A stretch of 25,598 nucleotides of DNA from Erysipelatoclostridium sp. AM42-17 (GCF_003480255.1 NZ_QUIN01000031.1:1-25598); one strand, 5' to 3'. Counted from the stretch's first letter, positions 9,616 to 19,088 are shown. Notes: generated by a model from the letters alone, not told the origin. Numbers and translations: made by a program.

Positions 9616-11526
9616 TCATTTCTCCTTTTTTGTTACTACTTTTTTCTTTGAAGGTTTTACTTCAAAAATCATTGAACTAAAGGGGGCAATATTGACCTCA
9701 ATATAATGATCTTTATTAACAAGTGGACTACGATCCGTCTTCTTTGTCTTTTTAGAGCGAATAGCTCGAGGATTAATAAAGTGACTACCAGAATAAATAT
9801 CTTGATCAGTATTTAAAATTTCCTTATAGCTTCCCTCTACGTTAACTGGTACTTTATATTTTTCATGACGATTACCAACAAAATTCATGACTGCAACAAT
9901 CTTATTTCCTTGTTTATCTGTTCTTTGAATTGCAAAAACACTTTGTTCATTATCATCAACAACCAACCATTCAAATCCTCGATAATCATAATCTTCTTCA
10001 TATAAAGCCGGATATTTACGATAAATTTCATTTAATTTCTTTATATAATGATGAAAAGCATCATGATCTGGATACTTTAAGATTTCCCAACCAAGTGATT
10101 TCTTTTCGTCCCACTCACGATATTCACCAAGTTCATTTCCCATAAAATTCAATTTCTTACCTGGATGAACCATCATATAAAGATAAAGTGATTTAACTTG
10201 TGCTAACTTATCACCAGTTAAGCCCCACATCTTATTAATAATGGTTGCTTTACCATGAACTACCTCATCATGAGAAAACTCTAATAAGAATCTCTCTGAT
10301 GAAAAATAAGCCATTGAAAAAGTAATAAGATTATGATCATATTTACGATAAATAGGATCTAATTTAAAATATTTCAAAGTATCATTCATCCAACCTAAAT
10401 CCCATTTATAGTCAAAACCTAAACCATGTTCCCCAACTGGTTTTGTTACTCCTGGATAATCAGTTGAATCTTCAGCAATCATCATCACTGTTGGATGATA
10501 ACCTGACATATGTCCATTCAATCGTTTCATCCATTCCATTGCACCAATATTTTCACCTAATTCTTTATTACCTTCGTAATAAATAAGGTTACTGACAGCA
10601 TCAAATCTAAAACCATCAATATGAAAATATGTAGCAAAGAAATCAACACTACTTAGTAAAAAACTTCTTACTTCATTTTTACCTAAATCAAAATAAACAC
10701 TGTCCCATGGACTATAACGACGATTAATATCTTCATAATCATAAACAAAACCGCCATCAAACATATGAAGACCATGACCATCCTTAACAAAATGTGCCGG
10801 TACAAAATCCATAATGACACCAATATCTGCTTTATGACAAGCATCAATAAAAGCCATTAATTGTTTTGGATTTCCATAACGGCTTGTCGCACTAAAGAAA
10901 CCAGTAGCTTGATATCCCCATGATCCATCAAAAGGATATTCTGTTAAAGGCATGACTTCAATATGGGTATAACCCATATTTTTAACATAAGGAATCATTT
11001 CATCAATAAGTTCTTCATATGAATAAAATTCCCCATCATCTCCTTCGCCTTGACTTTCTCTTTTCATCTTCCAAGAACCAATATTGGCTTCATAAATATT
11101 AAGTGGTCGATCAAAATTCTTTGTTCTTTTCTCTAACCATTTTTTATCTTTCCACTTATACCCTTCAATATCAAACACTTTAGAAGCCGTAGCAGGTCTT
11201 AACTCACTAAAAAAAGCATACGGATCAGCACGATCTACTAACGCTCCATTTGGAGTTTCAATACGATATTTATAAATATCATATTGCTTAATTCCGGGAA
11301 CAAATAATGACCAAATACCCCCATCATTATAACGTTCCATATAATGTTTTTCTCCATCCCAATTGTTAAAATCGCCAACCACTTGTACACTTAAAGCATG
11401 TGGTGCATAGACTGTGAAGCGAACACCTAATTGCCCTTCTTCACTAACAAAATGTGCTCCGAAGATTTTATACGCCTGTAAACAATTTCCATCATGGAAA
11501 GTATGAATTAAAAAACTATCAAACAT
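9616..11526 (-). CDS. glgB: 1,4-alpha-glucan branching enzyme
   Basis: GH13 transglycosylase that moves alpha-1,4 chains onto 6-hydroxyls to build glycogen branches. It has 636 residues: a CBM48 module (about 30-110, VVGDFNNWDG) followed by the barrel with DFVPAHF (240-246), GFRFD with nucleophile Asp309, AEDST with acid/base Glu352 and FSHDEVVHGK with Asp420, and a C-terminal beta-domain. The SHDEVVHGK block separates it from isoamylases. The C-terminus ends in a short lysine-rich tail (about 626-636). ATG at 11526 has AAGGAG about 10 bases upstream. It is the first gene of glgB-glgP. glgC, glgD and glgA, often in the same operon in Bacillota, are absent from this window. Confidence 0.97.
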   Translation of the reverse strand: MFDSFLIHTFHDGNCLQAYKIFGAHFVSEEGQLGVRFTVYAPHALSVQVVGDFNNWDGEKHYMERYNDGGIWSLFVPGIKQYDIYKYRIETPNGALVDRADPYAFFSELRPATASKVFDIEGYKWKDKKWLEKRTKNFDRPLNIYEANIGSWKMKRESQGEGDDGEFYSYEELIDEMIPYVKNMGYTHIEVMPLTEYPFDGSWGYQATGFFSATSRYGNPKQLMAFIDACHKADIGVIMDFVPAHFVKDGHGLHMFDGGFVYDYEDINRRYSPWDSVYFDLGKNEVRSFLLSSVDFFATYFHIDGFRFDAVSNLIYYEGNKELGENIGAMEWMKRLNGHMSGYHPTVMMIAEDSTDYPGVTKPVGEHGLGFDYKWDLGWMNDTLKYFKLDPIYRKYDHNLITFSMAYFSSERFLLEFSHDEVVHGKATIINKMWGLTGDKLAQVKSLYLYMMVHPGKKLNFMGNELGEYREWDEKKSLGWEILKYPDHDAFHHYIKKLNEIYRKYPALYEEDYDYRGFEWLVVDDNEQSVFAIQRTDKQGNKIVAVMNFVGNRHEKYKVPVNVEGSYKEILNTDQDIYSGSHFINPRAIRSKKTKKTDRSPLVNKDHYIEVNIAPFSSMIFEVKPSKKKVVTKKEK

Positions 11527-11544
11527 GTGTATTCACTCCTTTTT

Positions 11545-11553
11545 CATATATTT
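11545..11553 (-). promoter_or_regulatory. Proximal candidate promoter of glgB (extended -10)
   Basis: TGATATAAT on the minus strand is a perfect extended -10, placing the start near 11538, about 12 bases upstream of glgB. The -35 region is poor (about ATGAAG), which extended -10 promoters tolerate. Confidence 0.55.
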
Positions 11554-11588
11554 TATTATATCATAGATAAAATATATCTTCATTAAAT

Positions 11589-11615
11589 ATTATAGCGTTT
11601 TCATTTTAATATCAA
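11589..11615 (-). promoter_or_regulatory. Distal candidate glgB promoter overlapped by a cre-like site
   Basis: TTGATA (11610-11615) and TATAAT (11589-11594) on the minus strand are 15 bases apart. The 14-mer TGAAAACGCTATAA (11590-11603) matches the CcpA box consensus TGWNANCGNTNWCA at all positions except the 13th and covers the spacer and -10. CcpA with HPr-Ser-P would be expected to repress from there; this is inference. Confidence 0.5.
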
Positions 11616-11673
11616 AACGATTTAGCCTTTTATATCATAATCAACTTGAAATACAAAAATTGTAAAACAGACG

Positions 11674-11699
11674 AAAAAACTACAGTTTTTAAACTGTAG

Positions 11700-11701
<2 letters not shown>
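11674..11701 (-). terminator. Intrinsic terminator of the GH1 gene
   Basis: ACTACAGTTT pairs with AAACTGTAGT around a short A-rich loop (11678-11701), followed by a run of T in the minus-strand transcript. The stem overlaps the stop codon at 11700-11702. Confidence 0.85.
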
Positions 11702-13184
<1,483 letters not shown>

Positions 13185-13197
13185 TCATTTCACCAGT

Positions 13198-13203
13198 ATT
13201 ATA
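13198..13203 (-). promoter_or_regulatory. Candidate -10 element of the GH1 gene
   Basis: TATAAT on the minus strand lies 32 bases upstream of the GH1 start, between the pgcA terminator and the ribosome site. No good -35 is seen at standard spacing, so support is limited. Confidence 0.35.
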
Positions 13204-13242
13204 TAACAAGATTATTTTTTATATCCCTGTTTTCAAAAGATG

Positions 13243-13267
13243 AAAAAAGATAGCTTAGCTATCTTTT
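13243..13267 (-). terminator. Intrinsic terminator of the phosphoglucomutase gene
   Basis: AAAAGATAGC and GCTATCTTTT form a perfect 10-bp stem with a 3-base loop (13258-13267 with 13245-13254), ending in a T tract in the minus-strand transcript. It overlaps the stop codon at 13266-13268. Confidence 0.9.
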
Positions 13268-14951
13268 ATTCACCGATAATTTTCATCATATCTTTTTGGA
13301 ATACTTCTGTTTTACTTGCAGCATCATTTGCATCTACACCCTTAATAGAGAAATAGAATTTACATTTTGGTTCAGTTCCACTAGGTCTTGCTGCAATCCA
13401 AGAACCATCTTCTAAATAATATTTTAGTACATTTGATTTTGGTAAATCAATTGTTGAACCATCTGAACATGTACTACTTTGGTAATCTTCAACCTTAGTA
13501 ACTTTAACACCACCAATAACTGTTGGTGCATCTTTTCTTAAATTATCCATAATTTCTTTAATTCTTGTAGCTCCTGCAGCTCCCGCTTTAGCAAGGGCAA
13601 CTTGTGTTTCTTTAAATGTACCATGTTTTTGATATAATTCATTTAAAACATCAATTAAATCTTTACCTTGTTTTTTATAATAATTTCCTGCTTCAGCAGC
13701 AGTTAATACTGCTTGAACAGCATCTTTATCTCTAACAAAGTCTTTTACTACACAACCATAAGATTCTTCATAACCAAAAATAAATTGTTTTTCTTTGGTT
13801 GCTTCATATTTACGGATTTTATCACCAATAAATTTAAATCCTGTTAATGTTTTTTCCACATCAACACCATAACTACGGGCAACTAATTCACCTAAATCAC
13901 TTGTTACGATTGTATTATACATCACTGCATTAGCTGGTAATTTACCTTGTTCTTTTAATTGAGAAAGAATGTATTCAAGATAAACTGCAGCAGATTGATT
14001 TCCTGACATTAAAACATATTCCCCATCATGTTTAGCAACAACGCCTAAACGGTCTCCATCAGGGTCACAAATAACAACAACATCAGCATCAACTTCTTTA
14101 GCTTTTTTAATAGCTAAATCGTATGAACAAGGAACTTCAGGGTTTGGTGATGCTGTATTAGAAAAATCAGGATCAGGTGCACATTGTGCTAATACAGGAA
14201 CAATATTGTATCCTAAACGTGTTAAACATGTTCTAACTGGAATATTGCTTGTACCATGTTGTGGTGAAAAGACAATTTTAAAATCATCTTTTTCCATTCC
14301 TGGATTCACTTCAATTGACATGACTTCTTTATAATAAGCTTCATCTACTTCTTCACCAATCCATGTCATATAAGGATAAGCTTCATCATCACTGACAACC
14401 TCAATTTTTAATTCATCAGCCACTTCATTTACATAACCAACAACTTGATCTGCCCATTCTGGAATAAGTTGGCATCCAGTATCATCATATACTTTATAAC
14501 CATTATATTCTTTTGGATTATGACTTGCTGTAATCATAATTCCACCCGCACATTTTAAATAACGAACAGCAAATGATAATTCAGGAGTTGGTCTTAAACT
14601 TTCAAAAATATAAGATTTAATACCATATGTGGCTAACACTTTTGCTGATTCAATAGCAAAACGATAAGACATATGACGGTTATCATAACCGATAGCCACT
14701 CCTCTTTCTTTTCCTTCAGGTAAACCAAGCACATATTTAGCAAATCCAACATTAGCTTTTCTAATTGTATAAATGTTTAATCTATTTGTCCCAGCACCAA
14801 GTACACCACGCATACCTGCTGTACCAAATTCAAGATTCGTATAAAAAGCATCTTCTTTTTCTTTGTCATTCATTGCTTGTAATTCGGATTTTAATCCGGC
14901 ATCCATACCTTCAAAGACATTCCATCTTTCGTATTCTTCTTTATAATTCAT
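13266..14951 (-). CDS. pgcA: Alpha-phosphoglucomutase (phosphohexomutase family)
   Basis: Interconverts glucose-1-phosphate and glucose-6-phosphate, linking the GlgP product to glycolysis and supplying glucose-1-P for glycogen or envelope sugars. I place the start at ATG 14951 (561 residues). AGAGGTG sits about 6 bases before it, whereas the ATG three codons upstream almost abuts that site; the resulting MNYKEEYERW aligns in spirit with Bacillus PgcA. Four mutase domains carry the phosphoserine loop TASHNP with Ser143, the metal loop DPDGDR (296-301; Gly where DPDADR is commoner), the sugar-binding GYEES (393-397) and the phosphate-binding RPSGTEPK (522-529). It has its own extended -10 promoter and a terminator. 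Confidence 0.96.
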   Translation of the reverse strand: MNYKEEYERWNVFEGMDAGLKSELQAMNDKEKEDAFYTNLEFGTAGMRGVLGAGTNRLNIYTIRKANVGFAKYVLGLPEGKERGVAIGYDNRHMSYRFAIESAKVLATYGIKSYIFESLRPTPELSFAVRYLKCAGGIMITASHNPKEYNGYKVYDDTGCQLIPEWADQVVGYVNEVADELKIEVVSDDEAYPYMTWIGEEVDEAYYKEVMSIEVNPGMEKDDFKIVFSPQHGTSNIPVRTCLTRLGYNIVPVLAQCAPDPDFSNTASPNPEVPCSYDLAIKKAKEVDADVVVICDPDGDRLGVVAKHDGEYVLMSGNQSAAVYLEYILSQLKEQGKLPANAVMYNTIVTSDLGELVARSYGVDVEKTLTGFKFIGDKIRKYEATKEKQFIFGYEESYGCVVKDFVRDKDAVQAVLTAAEAGNYYKKQGKDLIDVLNELYQKHGTFKETQVALAKAGAAGATRIKEIMDNLRKDAPTVIGGVKVTKVEDYQSSTCSDGSTIDLPKSNVLKYYLEDGSWIAARPSGTEPKCKFYFSIKGVDANDAASKTEVFQKDMMKIIGE

Positions 14952-14971
14952 GTCATTCACCTCTTATTACC

Positions 14972-14980
14972 ATTATATCA
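14972..14980 (-). promoter_or_regulatory. Extended -10 promoter of pgcA
   Basis: TGATATAAT on the minus strand, about 20 bases upstream of the chosen pgcA start. The -35 is weak. No clear terminator separates it from the upstream cobA-like gene, so readthrough is also possible. Confidence 0.5.
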
Positions 14981-15035
14981 AACATATATTAAAATAACCA
15001 TTCATTTTCATCATGAAATTATGACATTTTATTAA

Positions 15036-15533
15036 CTAAAACTCGATACCTTTTCTTGCTTTGACTCCTTGATCATAAGGATGTTTATGTTTTTTTATCT
15101 CACTAGAATAATCTAGTATCACCTTTATTTTATGATTAGGCATTCTACCAGTAAGAATAACTTCATGGTTTTTCTTTAATTGAAGCAAACGATCATAAAC
15201 TTTTCCTTCATTAATTAAATTTAAAGAAATAACATCTAATAATTCATCTAAAATAATCCCATCATATTTTTCATCAATTAAATCAAAAAGTTCATTCTCT
15301 AATTGGCTGACTTCTTTGATCATTTGTGGATCATGCATATCAATAAAGAGTTGCGGCATCTTTTTATACACCACTTTAATACCACACTTTTCTAACATGG
15401 GTATTTCACTACTTTGACCATCTTTTAAAAACTGGATAAATAAGACTTGATATCCAGCGCCTTTCATTCTTATAGCTTGACCAACCGCTGCTGTTGTTTT
15501 ACCTTTACCTGTTCCATAATAACACTGTAACAT
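15036..15533 (-). CDS. Corrinoid adenosyltransferase-like P-loop protein (BtuR/CobA/CobO family)
   Basis: The family transfers the adenosyl group of ATP to reduced corrinoids to make coenzyme B12 forms. The 165 residues are shorter than E. coli BtuR (196), mainly at the N-terminus. Visible are the P-loop GTGKGKTTAAVG (7-18), FIQFLKDG (32-39), a Walker-B-like IILDELLD (93-100), LTGR (127-130) and the C-terminal HPYDQGVKARKGIEF (151-165), which matches the family ending. ATG at 15533 follows the ybaK-like gene by 5 bases, with AAGGAA overlapping its end, so the two are probably co-transcribed. No other cobalamin gene is in the window; a role in B12 salvage is inferred from family only. Confidence 0.85.
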   Translation of the reverse strand: MLQCYYGTGKGKTTAAVGQAIRMKGAGYQVLFIQFLKDGQSSEIPMLEKCGIKVVYKKMPQLFIDMHDPQMIKEVSQLENELFDLIDEKYDGIILDELLDVISLNLINEGKVYDRLLQLKKNHEVILTGRMPNHKIKVILDYSSEIKKHKHPYDQGVKARKGIEF

Positions 15534-15538
15534 CTTTA

Positions 15539-16021
15539 TTATTCCTTTATTACACTTACAAGTTTTCCTTGAACCATATCAATTATATCTTGAGGTTTTA
15601 AAACAACTTGCATACCTCTTTTGCCAGCAGAAAAAGCCACTTTTTCTTCTTTTAAAATATCTTCTTGAAAATAAGTTGGAAATTGTTTTTTCATTCCTAC
15701 CGGACTACAACCACCACGAATATAACCCGTAACAGAAAGTAAATCTTTTTGATGAATCATAGCTACATTTTTAACATGTGCCGCTTTAGCCAGTTTCTTT
15801 AAATCAATTTCTTCTAAGATAGGAATGCAGCATACTAGATAATGTCGATCATGGTCTTGAAGTACTAAAGTTTTATAAATTTGGCTTGCTGCTAAATCAA
15901 CTTGGTGAAGGATATGATCCCCACTTAAATGTTCTTCATCATATTCATATTCTAATATTTCATAGTCAATATGATGTTTATCTAGCATTCTTAGTGCATT
16001 CGTTTTTGTTATTTTTTTCAT
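15539..16021 (-). CDS. ybaK: Cys-tRNA(Pro)/Cys-tRNA(Cys) deacylase, YbaK/EbsC family
   Basis: Trans-editing factor that hydrolyses cysteine wrongly attached to tRNA-Pro by prolyl-tRNA synthetase. It has 160 residues, the usual length. The conserved lysine of the INS-domain fold is at 50 (IYKTLVL), and the family signature GYIRGGCSPVGMKK is at 99-112, with SAGKRGMQ later (about 131-138). ATG at 16021 has GGAGGT 5 bases upstream. That ribosome site begins directly after the U-tract of the ptsH terminator, leaving no room for a separate promoter outside ptsH, so expression probably relies on readthrough or a promoter inside ptsH. Confidence 0.93.
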   Translation of the reverse strand: MKKITKTNALRMLDKHHIDYEILEYEYDEEHLSGDHILHQVDLAASQIYKTLVLQDHDRHYLVCCIPILEEIDLKKLAKAAHVKNVAMIHQKDLLSVTGYIRGGCSPVGMKKQFPTYFQEDILKEEKVAFSAGKRGMQVVLKPQDIIDMVQGKLVSVIKE

Positions 16022-16033
16022 AATACCTCCAGA

Positions 16034-16062
16034 TAAAAAAAGGAATCCTTAGGATTCCTTTT
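16034..16062 (-). terminator. Intrinsic terminator between ptsH and ybaK
   Basis: AAAAGGAATCC and GGATTCCTTTT form a perfect 11-bp stem around a 3-base loop (16052-16062 with 16038-16048), then seven T in the minus-strand transcript. It starts 5 bases after the ptsH stop and ends just before the ybaK ribosome site. Confidence 0.92.
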
Positions 16063-16067
16063 AGTTA

Positions 16068-16337
16068 CTATTCAGCAACTTTTTGTTCTTTAATTACTTT
16101 TGCAATTGAAGCGATTACGTCTTTTTCGTCATCACCTTCAGCAACAATTTCAACTGTTGCTTTAGTAGGAACACCTAAAGACATAACTCCCATGATTGAT
16201 TTTAAGTTAACTTCTTTATCGTTATAAATTAATTTAATATTGCTTGTAAATTTGCTTGCTTGGTTAACTAAAATTGTAGCTGGTCTAGCATGTAATCCTA
16301 CTGGATCAGATACGACAAATGATAATTTTTCTGCCAT
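16068..16337 (-). CDS. ptsH: Phosphocarrier protein HPr
   Basis: Small cytosolic carrier passing phosphate from enzyme I to sugar-specific PTS EIIA domains. In Bacillota, when phosphorylated on serine by HPr kinase, it is the co-repressor of CcpA. With ATG at 16337 it has 89 residues; AAGGAGGAG lies about 8 bases upstream, and an upstream extension of the frame lacks such a site. The catalytic histidine is His16 (GLHARPA) and the regulatory serine is Ser47 (LKSIMGVMSLG), both intact, so it can take part in transport and in catabolite control. ptsI is not adjacent here, unlike the usual ptsHI operon; a terminator follows immediately. Confidence 0.98.
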   Translation of the reverse strand: MAEKLSFVVSDPVGLHARPATILVNQASKFTSNIKLIYNDKEVNLKSIMGVMSLGVPTKATVEIVAEGDDEKDVIASIAKVIKEQKVAE

Positions 16338-16370
16338 TATATGACTCCTCCTTAAAATTTCTATACCATG

Positions 16371-16399
16371 ATTATAACATCTAATTCTCGTTATTTCCA
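16371..16399 (-). promoter_or_regulatory. Sigma-A promoter of ptsH
   Basis: TGGAAA (16394-16399), a 17-base spacer and TATAAT (16371-16376) preceded by TGT (extended -10) on the minus strand. The predicted start is near 16364, giving a leader of about 27 bases with the AAGGAGGAG site. Confidence 0.65.
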
Positions 16400-16486
16400 C
16401 CCATTTTCAAAAAAAAATTATGCGCTTTCATTAGCACTAAAAAAAGTCCATAAAATCAATAAAATTTTATTTTAAAATTCAAAACA

Positions 16487-16521
16487 AATAAAAAATAGAT
16501 TCAAATTTTCATTGAATCTAT
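16487..16521 (-). terminator. Intrinsic terminator of the lipoprotein/methyltransferase-like operon
   Basis: ATAGATTCAA and TTGAATCTAT form a perfect 10-bp stem with a 7-base loop (16512-16521 with 16495-16504), followed by a T-rich tract in the minus-strand transcript. The stem contains the stop codon at 16518-16520. The remaining gap to ptsH (to 16338) holds only the ptsH promoter and AT-rich sequence. Confidence 0.88.
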
Positions 16522-17561
16522 CCTTTTTTTCTAGCTACAACAAGGAAGCGATGTGTTGTTAAATCATAGTAATGATTTTTCTTTAATTGTTTCAATGCAG
16601 CTGCATAGAAATTAATAAATTGTTCATATCGGTCTACTCTTTCTGGAGAAATTGTTTTAATAAAAGCTAATAAAGCTGATAGTGAATCAAAGCGAAGATG
16701 TCCCATATCTTCAAAACCATCAACGATATCAAAACCTATTTCTTTTAGTGTATCTTGACAAGCTTCTTTATTCCATTGTCCTTTCATTTTAAAAGGAATA
16801 AACATATTGATAATCTCTTTATAATTGTCACTACCCATTTGATCAACAATAAAGTATCCACCGGGTTTTAAAACTCGATACATTTCAAATTTATCATAAT
16901 TAGCTAATTCATTAACAATCACATCAATCTTTTCATCTTTGAAAGGCATTTTACCATTTTGTGTTACTGTTGTTACTTTTACCCCTTTGTTAGCTAATGT
17001 TTCATTTGCTTTGTTGACATTTCCTTCTACAACATAAGTAATAGGAGGTAAATAATCAAACTGATTCACAAATTCCCCACCATCTACACTGACAAAAGCA
17101 ACATGATTTTCTTCTTTAAAATAAGAAGCAATCACTTGATGAGGGTTATAATTAGGCATTGTTTGTTGCATTAATTGATTATCTTGATGTTTTAAAGCTT
17201 CTTCAATTCCATCTTTTAGTTCCTTTGCTTCTTGAATATCCTTTTTAAAGCGAAGTTTAACATAATAGAAATAAAGAACTTGTCCAATAGCGTCACCTAT
17301 CATCGCTACTGCTCCAAAACCAACTAGTTCAAATAACCATAATGTAGAAAACATTTTTTCATCAGATGTCATCAAATAACAAAACATTCCTAATATTAAC
17401 ATTGAAATTTGTTGACGATATTCAAATTTCTTATCAAATAATAAGAAATAACGAATATTAACTCTTTTTCTTGATTGACGTCCTTCTACTTCACCAAATA
17501 CAACTCTTAACATCACTAAGATAATGAAAAATGATGCTAACATATAAAAATATACACTCAT
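16518..17561 (-). CDS. Membrane-anchored class I methyltransferase-like protein
   Basis: 347 residues. Three hydrophobic stretches (about 5-22, 51-64 and 72-100) suggest an N-terminal membrane anchor, followed by a charged linker (101-135) and a soluble C-terminal half with a Rossmann methyltransferase look: MPFKDEKIDVIVNELANYD (205-223) and the post-motif RVLKPGGYFIVDQMG (229-243). The glycine-rich SAM motif I should lie near 154-165, but there I read VAFVSVDGGEFV rather than a DxGxGxG-type loop, so catalysis is doubtful. ATG at 17561 is 3 bases after the lipoprotein stop, and its AAGAGG site is formed by the last codons of that gene, so the two are translationally coupled. Substrate and role are unknown; a membrane scaffold or sensor is as likely as an enzyme. 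Confidence 0.75.
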   Translation of the reverse strand: MSVYFYMLASFFIILVMLRVVFGEVEGRQSRKRVNIRYFLLFDKKFEYRQQISMLILGMFCYLMTSDEKMFSTLWLFELVGFGAVAMIGDAIGQVLYFYYVKLRFKKDIQEAKELKDGIEEALKHQDNQLMQQTMPNYNPHQVIASYFKEENHVAFVSVDGGEFVNQFDYLPPITYVVEGNVNKANETLANKGVKVTTVTQNGKMPFKDEKIDVIVNELANYDKFEMYRVLKPGGYFIVDQMGSDNYKEIINMFIPFKMKGQWNKEACQDTLKEIGFDIVDGFEDMGHLRFDSLSALLAFIKTISPERVDRYEQFINFYAAALKQLKKNHYYDLTTHRFLVVARKKG

Positions 17562-17564
17562 ATC

Positions 17565-19001
17565 TTACCTCTTATAAATTACATTTCCTTCTATATCGTA
17601 ATACCCTTTATGGTTTTCTTTAATAAAGTAACCATCTTTATATGTAAGTTCCCCTTCTTTTGAAAAGAGCACTTCATTTTCTTTTAAATCATAAACATAA
17701 GTTGTTCCACTTTTATTAAATACACCTAATAATTCATCATTATCACTAATAATTTGTTTGCTTCCCATAAAATAATCTTTAATGACTTTTTTACCATTTT
17801 TATCAATCACTTCATATTTACTGTTTGTTTTATAACCAGCATAATATCCATGACCAATATATTCTATTCTTTGATAATTTTTTGAGACTTTTTGACCTTG
17901 TAAATCAATTAAATAGTATTGATCTTCTTTTTTAGAAACAATGGCTCTTTTAGCGTTATCAAAATCAGTAGCTTCTTTAAATGATCCTTTAAACGCTAAT
18001 TGACCATTAAATTTATAAAATTGATATCCTTGATCTCGTTTATAAACATTGAAAATTTGATATTGCACATAATTCGTCATTGGATTAATTTGGATACCAT
18101 CAACATCTAATGTCTTTTTACCACTAACAAATTGATGTGGACCATAAATATATTGTTTATTTTTTACTACATAATGAGTGGCATCATAATAATAACCATC
18201 AACCTTTTGATAAGTCTTTCCATCTAATGAAAGAATATAAGTATCATTATCTTTTGTAGCCACAATAGCGTTATTTTTAAAATGAGCTTCTGTGATATCA
18301 CATTCTTGTTTAAAAACAACTTTCCCCTTATGATTTACTCTTACTAATTGTTTTTGATTAGCATCATATAATAAATAACCGTTCTTTTTACTATAATCTA
18401 ATAAACTATAAGTGCCACTGAGTTTAACAGTTAAAAATTGACCTTTTTCATCATTATTTTTTTCAATAGCTAAACCATCATATAATGTTATTTTTTTAGG
18501 ATAACAGATGAGAACATGTCGATGATGATAAACACTTACTTTAACCACTTTATTTTTAGACTTTTCAATTTCATTACCATATTGATCTAAAACTTGATAT
18601 TGTTTATTTTTATAAACAATTGGTAATTCATCTATGATAATTTTTGTCTTCTTATTTGTTTTAGAAATCACTTTTCCTTCACTATCATAAAGTGTGTATT
18701 GTTGTTTATTTTGTCCTACAACGATATTTTCTAATGCTGATAGTTTCACATTTTTCTTTGCCTTAATAAGTTCACTACCATCATGAGCTAAATAATGGTA
18801 TCCCTTTTTATCTTTAACAATATAACCATCTAAACCAACAGGTTCATATTTTGTATAAATAAACTTTGTTTTAAGATTACCTTCATTATCACACAAAGCA
18901 TACTTGTTATCTTTTTCTACAAAAAGAGTTTGTACATCACTTTTTGACTGACATCCGACTAAAATCATTAAAATCGAAAGTACAACCAACATTCGTTTCA
19001 T
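17565..19001 (-). CDS. Lipoprotein with about ten WG-like beta repeats
   Basis: 478 residues from ATG at 19001, with AAGGAGGT about 8 bases upstream. The N-terminus is a lipoprotein signal (LSILMILVGC, lipobox Cys17), so the mature protein should be lipid-anchored outside the membrane. The rest is built from short repeats of the pattern aromatic-x-hydrophobic-x-D/N-x-x-G-N/K, for example YALCDNEGN, YTLYDSEGK, YQVLDQYGN, YLIDLQGQ, YEVIDKNGK and YDIEGN, resembling WG/beta-propeller-like repeats. It is very rich in lysine and tyrosine. It has its own promoter and is the first gene of an operon with the membrane methyltransferase-like protein. The function is not known; such repeats usually bind proteins or sugars, and no catalytic motif is seen. 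Confidence 0.8.
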   Translation of the reverse strand: MKRMLVVLSILMILVGCQSKSDVQTLFVEKDNKYALCDNEGNLKTKFIYTKYEPVGLDGYIVKDKKGYHYLAHDGSELIKAKKNVKLSALENIVVGQNKQQYTLYDSEGKVISKTNKKTKIIIDELPIVYKNKQYQVLDQYGNEIEKSKNKVVKVSVYHHRHVLICYPKKITLYDGLAIEKNNDEKGQFLTVKLSGTYSLLDYSKKNGYLLYDANQKQLVRVNHKGKVVFKQECDITEAHFKNNAIVATKDNDTYILSLDGKTYQKVDGYYYDATHYVVKNKQYIYGPHQFVSGKKTLDVDGIQINPMTNYVQYQIFNVYKRDQGYQFYKFNGQLAFKGSFKEATDFDNAKRAIVSKKEDQYYLIDLQGQKVSKNYQRIEYIGHGYYAGYKTNSKYEVIDKNGKKVIKDYFMGSKQIISDNDELLGVFNKSGTTYVYDLKENEVLFSKEGELTYKDGYFIKENHKGYYDIEGNVIYKR

Positions 19002-19026
19002 ATTATTACCTCCTTGAGTCTTTACC

Positions 19027-19035
19027 ATTATAGCA
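19027..19035 (-). promoter_or_regulatory. Extended -10 promoter of the lipoprotein operon
   Basis: TGCTATAAT on the minus strand puts the start near 19020, with a leader of about 19 bases holding AAGGAGG. The -35 is not recognisable in the T/A-rich stretch supplied by the upstream terminator. Confidence 0.6.
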
Positions 19036-19044
19036 TATTTTTTT

Positions 19045-19088
19045 AAATAAGAAAAAACAAGACCTAATAGTCTTGCTTTTTCTTATTT
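19045..19088 (-). terminator. Long hairpin terminator, probably bidirectional
   Basis: A 19-base arm (19070-19088) pairs with 19045-19063 around a 6-base loop with a single G.U in the minus-strand RNA. The GC core is CAAGAC/GTCTTG, flanked by A-rich and T-rich arms, so it can terminate transcription from either side. In the minus direction it lies upstream of the lipoprotein promoter and ends whatever starts at 19226. Confidence 0.82.

Noticed and set aside
16419..16432. cre-like sequence TGAAAGCGCATAAT upstream of ptsH
   Set aside because: The left half fits, but three positions of the right half do not, and it lies about 60 bases upstream of the promoter start.
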